From: Bacteroidales bacterium | Lineage (GTDB): Bacteria > Bacteroidota > Bacteroidia > Bacteroidales > Bacteroidaceae | Length of the DNA: 39,422 bases | Assembly: GCA_015654535.1 (NCBI GenBank) | Contig: JAATGU010000035.1 | Location: forward strand, 1 to 39,422 | Direction of reading: 5' to 3' | Shown here: positions 9,901 to 16,285 of the stretch, one piece after another | How the letters are laid out: each line of letters starts with the position of its first letter | Position numbering within the stretch: the stretch's first letter is position 1 | Translations under genes and position numbers: made by a program | Notes under the pieces: model-generated | What the model saw: the letters and a program-made list of their open reading frames with translations, nothing else | Told to the model about the DNA's origin: nothing | Databases searched by the model: none

Positions 9901-10247
9901 AGCATTTTAGAAATTGGCTCCAACGCTATATTATAAAATTTATTATTTGTTAATTTTACTTCTTGTGTGTTATATCCCACATAACTGCAATATATTCGAA
10001 CGACTTTATCAGGTATATTTATCACAAAATTCCCTTCAATATCAGTCATAGTCCCTAAAGATTTCGCATTATTATCTGCCTTCTTTAAATCTTCGGGTAA
10101 TATATATACAGATGCTCCAATAAGAGAGGTCTTATCTTCAGCAGAAATTAATTTTCCTTTTATTTGTCTTCCGGCAGCGAAACTAGTTAGCCAACAAAAG
10201 GATAATAATGTTACGAGTAGAAGTTTATTCATTTTATTATTCTTCAT
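6954..10247 (-). CDS. SusC/RagA-family TonB-dependent outer-membrane transporter
   Basis: A 1097-residue TonB-dependent importer. In order: signal peptide (about 1-25), carboxypeptidase-D-like beta-sandwich (about 28-110), TonB-box-like VVVTGYQ, plug domain with the SusC signatures KIRIRGTASLNG and PLWVLDGIP, then SITVLKDAAATAIYGARAAN and GVIVITTKSG, and a large beta-barrel ending in the aromatic C-terminus FSINVIF. It follows the metalloprotease gene by 11 bases and precedes susD by 19. In this context it probably imports products of the metalloprotease, such as oligopeptides (inference); glycan import is not excluded, but no glycoside hydrolase is in the operon. Confidence 0.95.
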   Translation of the reverse strand: MKNNKMNKLLLVTLLSFCWLTSFAAGRQIKGKLISAEDKTSLIGASVYILPEDLKKADNNAKSLGTMTDIEGNFVINIPDKVVRIYCSYVGYNTQEVKLTNNKFYNIALEPISKMLNSVVVTGYQTIERRKLTAAISKIDISDEKTGMIHSIDQALSGQIAGLSAVTSTGTPGAPVKIRIRGTASLNGTQDPLWVLDGIPMEGTDIPKMEDLKDIDNIYSTSISGLNPADIASITVLKDAAATAIYGARAANGVIVITTKSGKKGKTVVNFSSKVSYSPNVNIDRLNLMNSEEKVNLELDLLRSDYSYRSNKGNVSRIISGYGLMDNYKNGGWDALTSDAQKDIQRLKSINTDWNDILFKSAFNQEYNLSLSGGNDKSTYYTSAGYYNEKGNVVGVETSRFNIVGKTTYQINKILKVGASIFGNQRKNQSYLTDNDGFTNPVYYSRRANPYMEPYDMNGNYLYDTDIQGQGDSSLKFNPFEERNNTSNETTIRSFTSVFDAELRFNDSFKVTSQLGIQSDITTIEKVAEQESYAMRKDKERSTVLYSDGTKKSFLPDGGVHKENDNKLSQITWKAMGEYRNTFHNVHEIEVMVGTEIRKTWYQTLFSAGYGFDPETLTTQPVIFPKQENAQYFPLHTKTYTENAYISEFSTISYSFKQRYTLGGSVRFDGSDIFGVDKKYRYLPLYSVSGLWRMSNEPFMKNIKNIDNWVFRVSYGLQGNIDKETSPFVMGNYKTVQLLPGGTEKMIEISSPPNKNLRWEKTKSFNIGTDIALFDQLINLSMDLYYRKSTDLIGVQMLPLETGFTSVNVNWASMQNKGLEIALSTRNIRTKDFTWYTNFNLGYNKNKVLKENILSNQTTPGREGYSVGALFAYKFAGLDNEGYPLFYNKANEKVTAKELLKLQTSGSGTITNLTAEEQRNLYSYIGSSDPLFSGGLTNTFTIKNFEIGINCIFNLGFYVKTNQSYSPTSYDRGLNTNKDILNRWTPTHTDTDFPTLMTNNKRIEEYNWYSDFNIYNQIDSWVKRGDYMRVQSIRIGYNLPQKVTHFFKISSGKLALEGRNFFVVGANYKNYLDPETMGNQFAQPIPKSLTFSINVIF

Positions 10248-10258
10248 TTATGCTACAT

Positions 10259-12907
10259 TTATTTTAAACCAAGTGCTGTGTTGATACGCATAATAATATC
10301 ATCATAATGATATTGGGCTGCTATATCCATTGTAGATTTACGACTTTGTAGAAGTTTCTTAATTCTAAGAAGTTCCCCTCGTTTTACAGATATTGCATCT
10401 GAAATTCTATTTACTTGAGTCCCGTAGAAATTAATTTCTCTGCGGGCTTCCATGCGCTCGCTATCCTCACTCTCTAGATAATCATCATAGCAACTACATA
10501 GAGACTGTTGATGGTTAATAAGAAAGTGATCTTCCATTAATTTTTTAGTGCTTTTACTAGCTTGTTCTTCTGATGCAGCATTGATTAAAGCATCGACAAA
10601 ACATTTTTGTAAAGATCGGGCCATAACATCGGGAATTTCTCCTTTTTCAGTTATACCAAAAATTTGTTGGTGAACGCCATTCATCAGTTCTACAGCGGTA
10701 AATGCTTTTTTCCCATTTTCAGATTCATTTTCTAACATCCTTAGTAAACGATTGTTTGATAAAAGATCCCAAAGAATATATGCTTGAGCATTTTTAAGAA
10801 TCTGTGTAGGAGCTTCTTCCACAACACCTAATGGGGTATCTTTTAATAAATATGTGAAATTTTTTATTTCGGAATCAAATAACCATTTAGGATAACACAA
10901 AACTTCTGATAATAAAAACTGAAGAGAAGATTCTTGCTTCTTCTTTTCTACAAAGGTATATGTTTTTACACCATCTCCAACTGTAGTATTCTCTAAATAT
11001 ATTCCCCCGATATTTGCCATTACATGGTATAAATAATTGTTCCATTGGTTAATTGCAGAGTAATATAGCCGAGAGGCTTCTTCGTAAGTTTGTCCTTTCT
11101 CTCCTGTAGTAGTCCATTTAAGTATCTGAGGAACAATACGCTTTAAATTGGCGATTCCTAATTGGGAAGACTTTATAGGATCATCTCCTAAATCTTCATT
11201 CTGGGCACGTGGGTCTACTGCATCACGTGGATCTTGTGCTTCACTATATTTATATAAACGTCCACTATGTTTTTTAAGGAAATCATAAAGAAGATCCTTT
11301 TCATCTTCAGGTGAATCTTTTCCATACCAACGGTAACCGTATTCAATAGCAAATAAGTCATAAGGGCCAATATGTGGAGAAAGTGCCTTCACACTATCTC
11401 CTGGTTGAGCCACATAGTTGTAACGTGCGTAATCCATAATGGAAGAAGTAGTAGAATTCATTTTGTCTGTGAAATTCTTTGAACGCAATGAATCTGTAGG
11501 AAAAGCCCAAGATCCCATCATATTATGTCTTAGTCCAAGTGAATGTCCGACCTCGTGGCAAGCAACAAATCGTATGGCATCTCCCATAATACTATCTGGA
11601 AGATTCACTCCGCGTGTTGCAGGATTAACCATTCCCGTTTGTATTGTAATCCATTGTTGAAGCATTGATAGAACATTATGCCACCACATAATATCTGCTT
11701 CTAAAATTTCACCGGAACGCGGGTCACAAACAGAAGGCCCCATTGCATTTTCTTTTGCTGATGCAGCATAAGTTAATACAGAATAATTAATATCATCAGC
11801 ATCAATTGAAGATGTACTATCTTCCATTTCATATGCTTTGATAGCATTTTTAAATCCGGCTTTTTCAAAGGCAACTTGCCAGTCTTGAATACCTTGCTTT
11901 ATATATTTCCGCCATTGGCGAGGAGTTGAGCTATCTATGTAAAACACGATAGGTTTAAGAGGTTCTACTAATACTCCTTTTATATAAGCCTCTCTATCCT
12001 CCGGTTTAGGTTCCATCCTCCAACGGGTAAGAACTTTTTGTTTATCTATTTTTTGTTGTTTATCGCTAAATGAAAGTAATGAAGTTGTGAAATATCCTAC
12101 TTTCTGATTCTCTAATCGTCCTAACATTGGTTTTTCTGGTAATAGTACAATGGAGGAACTTACTTCCACAGTAATATAAACAGATGCCATACCTTCAGTA
12201 ACTTTAGTGGTTAGTTCAGACTTTGCAACTACATTATTACTAAAAGCTTTAATGGATAGTATGCGAGAAAGGTTTTTGCTTGCTGATGTACCTAGATTGA
12301 TATTTGTAAATACATTATTGATACTGGTTTCGCTTCCATTATAAATGTCGTTTACTTTGATTATATATGAAGTTGAATCTTTATTATAGGCTTCAATTTT
12401 AAAATCAGCAATTAGAGGAGATATATAATTATCTTTTACAGAATGCCCTATAGCATCATTTTTAGGATATAAAGGTAACGGTCTTTGTTGACGAACCATT
12501 AACTTTCCTTCTTCTTTATTTAACTCAAAGCGAATCATTTGGTTTTCATAGTTAACCCCACGATTTACTCCAGCATCGTTCAATTCAAAAGGAACTTTTA
12601 CTAACTTGTTTACGACCAATAGATCTTTTTCTAGTAAGGAAACAGGAATATCAAAATAATAATCATTTTTCTTTTGATAAATATTGAATAATCCTTTTTG
12701 AATTTTACTATCTTTACCTGTAATCGTTGCGTAGCTATTTTCTCTTTTAGTGGAGTCTTTTGCCGAGTCTACTTTATTTTTTTTCTTGAACCATCCTTGA
12801 CTCTCCTCAATCTTAGGATTTTTTGACTGAATGTTTTGTATACATAATGGAGATTGATAAAATAATCCAAAGGCTATAGTTATAAGGATAATTGGCTTAG
12901 GTTTCAT
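10259..12907 (-). CDS. Exported zinc-dependent metalloprotease (DUF5117/DUF5118 type)
   Basis: An 882-residue exported metzincin-like protease. An N-terminal hydrophobic signal (about 1-22) is followed by a low-complexity Lys/Ser/Asp stretch, then a DUF5118/DUF5117-like beta-rich region (about 65-320) and the catalytic domain. The zinc motif HEVGHSLGLRH is at residues 451-461, with Glu452 as catalytic base, and a Met-turn candidate SSIMDYAR lies near Met491. It is the first gene of an operon with SusC, SusD and a T9SS protein. Together these suggest extracellular or periplasmic cleavage of a protein followed by uptake. It is preceded by a promoter and a 21-bp-period direct repeat. Confidence 0.9.
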   Translation of the reverse strand: MKPKPIILITIAFGLFYQSPLCIQNIQSKNPKIEESQGWFKKKNKVDSAKDSTKRENSYATITGKDSKIQKGLFNIYQKKNDYYFDIPVSLLEKDLLVVNKLVKVPFELNDAGVNRGVNYENQMIRFELNKEEGKLMVRQQRPLPLYPKNDAIGHSVKDNYISPLIADFKIEAYNKDSTSYIIKVNDIYNGSETSINNVFTNINLGTSASKNLSRILSIKAFSNNVVAKSELTTKVTEGMASVYITVEVSSSIVLLPEKPMLGRLENQKVGYFTTSLLSFSDKQQKIDKQKVLTRWRMEPKPEDREAYIKGVLVEPLKPIVFYIDSSTPRQWRKYIKQGIQDWQVAFEKAGFKNAIKAYEMEDSTSSIDADDINYSVLTYAASAKENAMGPSVCDPRSGEILEADIMWWHNVLSMLQQWITIQTGMVNPATRGVNLPDSIMGDAIRFVACHEVGHSLGLRHNMMGSWAFPTDSLRSKNFTDKMNSTTSSIMDYARYNYVAQPGDSVKALSPHIGPYDLFAIEYGYRWYGKDSPEDEKDLLYDFLKKHSGRLYKYSEAQDPRDAVDPRAQNEDLGDDPIKSSQLGIANLKRIVPQILKWTTTGEKGQTYEEASRLYYSAINQWNNYLYHVMANIGGIYLENTTVGDGVKTYTFVEKKKQESSLQFLLSEVLCYPKWLFDSEIKNFTYLLKDTPLGVVEEAPTQILKNAQAYILWDLLSNNRLLRMLENESENGKKAFTAVELMNGVHQQIFGITEKGEIPDVMARSLQKCFVDALINAASEEQASKSTKKLMEDHFLINHQQSLCSCYDDYLESEDSERMEARREINFYGTQVNRISDAISVKRGELLRIKKLLQSRKSTMDIAAQYHYDDIIMRINTALGLK

Positions 12908-13049
12908 AATGAATGTAAATCAGTATTATGTTTTGATGAGTTTAGGTTCTTTTTCATCGGGAATCATAATTAGATAAATGAGTAATATTGTTTATCTAAT
13001 GCAATGGTTTTCAATAAATTGAGCAAACGCTTAAGTTCTTAATTATTGA

Positions 13050-13129
13050 TTATAAACTATTTAAACAAACTAGAATTAGGAGAATTTCAACTCATGATTC
13101 ACATAATTAGTAAATAGTTTATAAACTAT
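13050..13129. promoter_or_regulatory. Palindrome ATAGTTTATAAACTAT and second half-site copy
   Basis: A perfect 16-bp palindrome occupies 13114-13129, just downstream of the -7 box, around +5 to +20 of the expected transcript. The 11-mer TTATAAACTAT recurs at 13050-13060. The 10-mer TAAACTATAA at the palindrome edge (13122-13131) also occurs upstream of the LytTR regulator gene at 15530-15539. It could be an operator or an RNA hairpin. Confidence 0.4.
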
Positions 13130-13139
13130 AACTTTGTGC

Positions 13140-13147
13140 CAAAAGTA
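13140..13147 (-). promoter_or_regulatory. -7 box of the metalloprotease-SusCD operon
   Basis: TACTTTTG on the minus strand matches TAnnTTTG. A TTTT (three of four bases of the -33 consensus) lies 20 bp upstream. The direct repeat at 13178-13208 begins just upstream of that -33 position, where an activator would bind. Confidence 0.55.
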
Positions 13148-13177
13148 ATAGAGAAATTTCTTATTAGAAAAAGAAAT

Positions 13178-13208
13178 GTAGTGAATCGGGATAAATGCGT
13201 AGTGAATC
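13178..13208. promoter_or_regulatory. Two-copy direct repeat GTAGTGAATC, 21-bp period, candidate LytTR operator
   Basis: Identical 10-mers lie at 13178-13187 and 13199-13208, exactly 21 bp apart, and further bases match on both sides (TG before at a shifted position, GG after). LytTR regulators such as E. coli BtsR and YpdB bind direct repeats with this period. It sits directly upstream of the -33 region of the metalloprotease operon and next to a LytTR regulator gene. Confidence 0.55.
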
Positions 13209-13224
13209 AGGCAATATGGTGTAT

Positions 13225-14703
13225 TTATGAAATTAAAAGAATCGGAATTTTGGCAATATAACATCCATTGATCACTTCGAAGTGGCAATTTGTTTGTGTT
13301 AAGAAAGAGTATCTTTTAATTAAATTTTCAATACCCTTACCAGAGTATTCTGTTTCTGATTCACGAGGATTGTAATTATTGGTAATCACCAAAAGGTCAT
13401 TCTCTTCAAAGATACGAATGCGAAGTGGTTCGGCATCCGAGATTTTTGTATGCTTGATACAATTCTCCACTAACAATTGTAGTGAAATCGGTGGTACTTT
13501 ATAATTCATCAAATCTTTAGACAAAGAAATGTTGGTTACTATTTTATTAGCAAATCGGATATTTTGTAGATTAATATAATCTTCAGTAAAGTCTAATTCT
13601 TCTTTTAAGGTAACTGTATTTTGGTATTCTTGTTTTAGCATATATCGATACAGGTTAGATAAAGTAATGGCAAAATCCTTAGCTAATCCTGAGTCTTTGC
13701 TTACTAATACTCTTAAGCTACTCAAGGAATTGAAAAGGAAGTGAGGGTTTAATCCACTCTTCAAACGTTCCAATTCAGCAGCAACCATTGTTTGTTTATA
13801 TTGCTCATCTTTCAATTGAAGGTTCAAATTTTGCTGTTCTATCTCTCTACGGCGGATAAATTCCTTTCTCCATCTTAAAATTCCTAAGCTAAAAACTGCC
13901 AAAAAAGAAAGGAGAGCTAATAGAGAAATCATTAAAAGGTCATTACCCGTTTTTCGGCTCGATTCTATTAAGTCCAAGTTAGGAACATTAGCTGTAAACA
14001 TCCATCTTTCACCATTCGTATCCATCAAGTAATAATAACGATAGACGGGGATATTCAGATAGTCAGAATTAACTTTCCCTATTAGGTTTTCCTTTAGAGC
14101 AAAAACCTTCTTTTCATTAGCAATATCTTGATCTCCTACTTTAGTTCCAATTTTCTTTTCATCAGGATGATACAAATAAATGCCATTTCGGGCAATTGTA
14201 ACATAAGCATTTAAGCTTTTTGTTTCCGTTTCCGAAAACTTCTGATGAAACCCCATGAGATCTACCAATAAGCTTAGTTTGTAATTTGAGTTAATAGGTA
14301 AAGAGAATTTTAGAAAATTACGTCCGTTTTTCACAAACACTTCGCGACATACATCCGTGCTGTTCCTATGTAACGAATCAAGCGGTTCGAGATAGATATC
14401 ATTGATACTTGAGTCAACCTTTTGCATATGAAGTATAACCTCGCGCAGCATTTCCTTTGTGGCGGTTTCGGTCAGTGCTGCTTTCAAGAAAGAGAGTCGC
14501 TCTCCATAATTATCGAGCATGTTAGTTACCACATGGATATTATTGACTGCTACATTTTCCACCATTGCATTAGTACGTTGAACCGCTTCCTTTTCCACCT
14601 GAATGTTCACATACCAAGTTGCAACAAAGAAAGTCACAAGGATTAATAAGCTAACCCTGAAGTAAACACTAGTAAACAAACCATTCGTTATCTTCCCAGC
14701 CAT
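13225..14703 (-). CDS. LytS-like sensor histidine kinase with extracytoplasmic Cache-like domain
   Basis: A 492-residue inner-membrane sensor. TM1 is about residues 14-30; a periplasmic region of about 230 residues resembles a Cache domain (IARNGIYLYHPDEKKIGTKV); TM2 is about 257-275 (LLMISLLALLSFLAVFSLGI). A coiled coil and a His_kinase domain of the LytS/YehU type follow, with LNPHFLFNSLSSLR and phospho-acceptor His321. The ATPase N box is LLVENCIKHT and the G box is GKGIENLIKR. The gene overlaps the LytTR regulator by 16 bases, so the two are cotranscribed and translationally coupled. It probably senses a ligand linked to the adjacent metalloprotease-SusCD operon (inference from position). 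Confidence 0.93.
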   Translation of the reverse strand: MAGKITNGLFTSVYFRVSLLILVTFFVATWYVNIQVEKEAVQRTNAMVENVAVNNIHVVTNMLDNYGERLSFLKAALTETATKEMLREVILHMQKVDSSINDIYLEPLDSLHRNSTDVCREVFVKNGRNFLKFSLPINSNYKLSLLVDLMGFHQKFSETETKSLNAYVTIARNGIYLYHPDEKKIGTKVGDQDIANEKKVFALKENLIGKVNSDYLNIPVYRYYYLMDTNGERWMFTANVPNLDLIESSRKTGNDLLMISLLALLSFLAVFSLGILRWRKEFIRRREIEQQNLNLQLKDEQYKQTMVAAELERLKSGLNPHFLFNSLSSLRVLVSKDSGLAKDFAITLSNLYRYMLKQEYQNTVTLKEELDFTEDYINLQNIRFANKIVTNISLSKDLMNYKVPPISLQLLVENCIKHTKISDAEPLRIRIFEENDLLVITNNYNPRESETEYSGKGIENLIKRYSFLTQTNCHFEVINGCYIAKIPILLIS

Positions 14704-15446
14704 TGCTTGAACTCTTTCACTTTTTCAGAACTAATGATAATTTCTTCTTCCGGTTTTGGTTTCAACGTCACCTTTACCCTACTTTTAGAATAAGGAGTGA
14801 AATAAGCCACACTGGCAAAGCTGACAATAAAACGACGATTAAGACGAAAGAATTCGCGATTATCAAGTTCTTCTTCTAATTTATACAATGTGCTCTCACA
14901 AAAATATTTAGCTCCTGCCATAGAAACAGCAAAAAGATAGCGTCCATCTGCCATAAAATAAGCAATATCCTCTATATTCATGGCCATCTGTGAGTTACCA
15001 GAGCTGAGCATAATACGGCTAATAAAGGTCTTAGTTTCAATCTGTGATTTTCCCCAATAGTTCAGTAAATTTTCAAAATCAACTCGGAACATGCTCCTTA
15101 TCTCCCTATATTTACTTAAAGCTTTCTCCAAATTTCTTTCGTCGATAGGTTTTAATAAATAAGCAATACTATTAACTTCAAAAGCTCTAATAGCGTATTG
15201 ATCATAAGCAGTAGTGAAAATCACAGGACATTTCACCTTTATTTTATCGAAAATAGAGAAGGATATTCCGTCACTCAAATGGACATCCAAAAACATAAGA
15301 TCACAACTATTCTGTTGCAACCATGTCACAGTAGCAGCAATACTATCAGTTTGCCCCACAATCTTAATTTCACTATCGAGATTAGCCAATCTTTCCGCTA
15401 ATTCCATAGCCAATAGCATTTCATCTTCTACAATAAGTACATTCAT
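14688..15446 (-). CDS. LytTR-family DNA-binding response regulator
   Basis: Cytosolic partner of the overlapping LytS-like kinase. The start was placed at the ATG at 15446, which yields MNVLIVEDE, where receiver domains normally begin; an in-frame ATG at 15461 would add five residues. The receiver domain spans about 1-120, with acidic pocket Glu7-Asp8, phosphorylated Asp54 (LMFLDVHLSDG), switch Thr in FTTAYD, and Lys in YLLKPID. The LytTR domain is about 150-252 (FRLNRRFIVSFASVAYFTPY). Such regulators bind direct repeats with 21-bp period; one lies at 13178-13208 before the metalloprotease operon. Confidence 0.94.
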   Translation of the reverse strand: MNVLIVEDEMLLAMELAERLANLDSEIKIVGQTDSIAATVTWLQQNSCDLMFLDVHLSDGISFSIFDKIKVKCPVIFTTAYDQYAIRAFEVNSIAYLLKPIDERNLEKALSKYREIRSMFRVDFENLLNYWGKSQIETKTFISRIMLSSGNSQMAMNIEDIAYFMADGRYLFAVSMAGAKYFCESTLYKLEEELDNREFFRLNRRFIVSFASVAYFTPYSKSRVKVTLKPKPEEEIIISSEKVKEFKQWLGR

Positions 15447-15589
15447 AGAGGGAAAGGTCAATAATTGGATATTAAATTATCTTGTCCAGAGTTTCGCAAT
15501 TTAGCAATATTTCCCGGACGATGCAATATTAAACTATAATTTAGCATTTTTTTGAATCTTTGCGTAAAGACTAAAGGTTCATCAATAAC

Positions 15590-15620
15590 TTGAGCATAAA
15601 CGGTACAAGTAATAAATTTG
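15590..15620 (+). promoter_or_regulatory. Promoter-like site pointing into the hairpin region
   Basis: TAAATTTG at 15613-15620 matches TAnnTTTG, and a partial -33 (CTTG at 15589-15592) lies 20 bp upstream. No gene follows on this strand, so it would produce a non-coding transcript beginning near 15628. Confidence 0.3.
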
Positions 15621-15650
15621 TAAAAGCAAACGATGCGCAATATTTAAGTG

Positions 15651-15708
15651 TGCGGAAAAACATATCCTATATTCTGCTATTATAGGGGGTGGAACTAATT
15701 TTTCCGCA
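15651..15708 (+). ncRNA. Candidate structured RNA: nested hairpin
   Basis: Perfect 10-bp outer arms TGCGGAAAAA (15651-15660) and TTTTTCCGCA (15699-15708) enclose a perfect 6-bp inner stem CCTATA (15666-15671) and TATAGG (15681-15686). No U-tract follows on either strand, so it is not a typical terminator. It lies downstream of a plus-strand promoter-like site. Its orientation is uncertain. Confidence 0.3.
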
Positions 15709-16040
15709 GCTTATTATCAGTATGTTATTTCAAAAAGTAAAACGTATTGTCAGAAAACGACCTTATAAGTTGTCTTTCAGAATGGGAAAGGTGAGTTAAA
15801 AAGTGTTTAGCCATTCTTTGTCAGTATTTTAAGCTGGCAAATATTGCATTTTGTGTACTTGAATCAGTATTACTCTCCAGATAAAGTTAACCCATAACCC
15901 CTGTTGCCTTCTGAAAGCTTTCCGATATTGTTAAAAGTTTATGATTGTTCTGACTTTTTTTTCTAAAAAGTGAATGACATACTGTACCATTATTCCGACT
16001 CACTAGCCAAAGTATACTTAGGATGATAATAATTTGATCA

Positions 16041-16068
16041 AAAAAAGAGACCCATCTTATAGGTCTCT
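16041..16068 (-). terminator. Intrinsic terminator of tRNA-Ser
   Basis: A 7-bp perfect stem (AGAGACC 16046-16052, GGTCTCT 16062-16068) with a 9-nt loop; on the minus strand it is followed by a run of U from 16045 downwards. It begins 14 bases after the tRNA 3' end. Confidence 0.8.
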
Positions 16069-16081
16069 ATTCTTATCAAAG

Positions 16082-16168
16082 CGGAAGCTGGGGGATTCGA
16101 ACCCCCGGTACGGTTACCCGTACGGCAGTTTAGCAAACTGCTGGTTTCAGCCACTCACCCAAACTTCC
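16082..16168 (-). tRNA. tRNA-Ser(GCT)
   Basis: An 87-nt class II tRNA. The acceptor stem pairs GGAAGTT with AGCTTCC (one G-T pair), with discriminator G73, the serine identity base. The anticodon arm GCAGT-TTGCTAA-ACTGC gives anticodon GCT (reads AGC/AGT). A long variable arm (CGTACGGGTAACCGTACC) is followed by the T arm GGGGGTTCGAATCCCCC. CCA is not encoded. Confidence 0.97.
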
Positions 16169-16198
16169 TTGAGTACGTGCTTTGTTGCAAATGCGGTG

Positions 16199-16230
16199 CA
16201 AAGATATGTAGATGTTTCGAACTACGCAAA
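16199..16230 (-). promoter_or_regulatory. Promoter of tRNA-Ser
   Basis: TTTG (16227-16230), a 20-bp spacer and TATCTTTG (16199-16206) on the minus strand give a full match to the Bacteroides -33/-7 promoter, about 30 bases before the tRNA. It is the best promoter in the window and supports the assignment of the lineage. Confidence 0.8.
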
Positions 16231-16285
16231 TCTTTTTTAATGATTTTTGAAGAAAACAAGACGTGGATTTATAAGATTCTAAAGA

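Larger units (their letters stand above)
12908..13224. other. Regulatory intergenic region of the metalloprotease-SusCD operon
   Basis: This 317-bp gap between the kinase stop and the metalloprotease start holds, in the direction of transcription, a two-copy direct repeat (13208-13178), a -7 box (13147-13140), a 16-bp palindrome (13129-13114), a second copy of its half site (13060-13050) and an AT-rich leader of about 220 bases. No convincing gene is present; a 70-codon frame at 13076-13288 runs across the kinase stop and has no family resemblance. Confidence 0.6.
15462..16040. other. Non-coding stretch between LytTR regulator and tRNA-Ser
   Basis: About 580 bases without a supported gene. 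It holds the upstream region of the LytTR gene (including TAAACTATAA at 15530-15539 and repeated GCAATATT at 15504-15511 and 15523-15530), a plus-strand promoter-like site at 15590-15620, and a nested hairpin at 15651-15708. A 25-codon basic frame starting at 15724 is too short to support. 15780-16030 shows nothing recognisable. Confidence 0.5.

Noticed and set aside
13076..13288. 70-codon minus-strand frame before the metalloprotease gene
   Set aside because: It overlaps the kinase 3' end in another frame and covers regulatory repeats; composition not protein-like.
15724..15801. 25-codon basic frame (begins MLFQKVKRIVRKRPYK)
   Set aside because: Very short, no ribosome-binding site and no family recognised; could be a remnant, but cannot be supported.
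16034..16240. 68-codon plus-strand frame across the tRNA region
   Set aside because: It runs antisense through tRNA-Ser and its terminator; no family resemblance.
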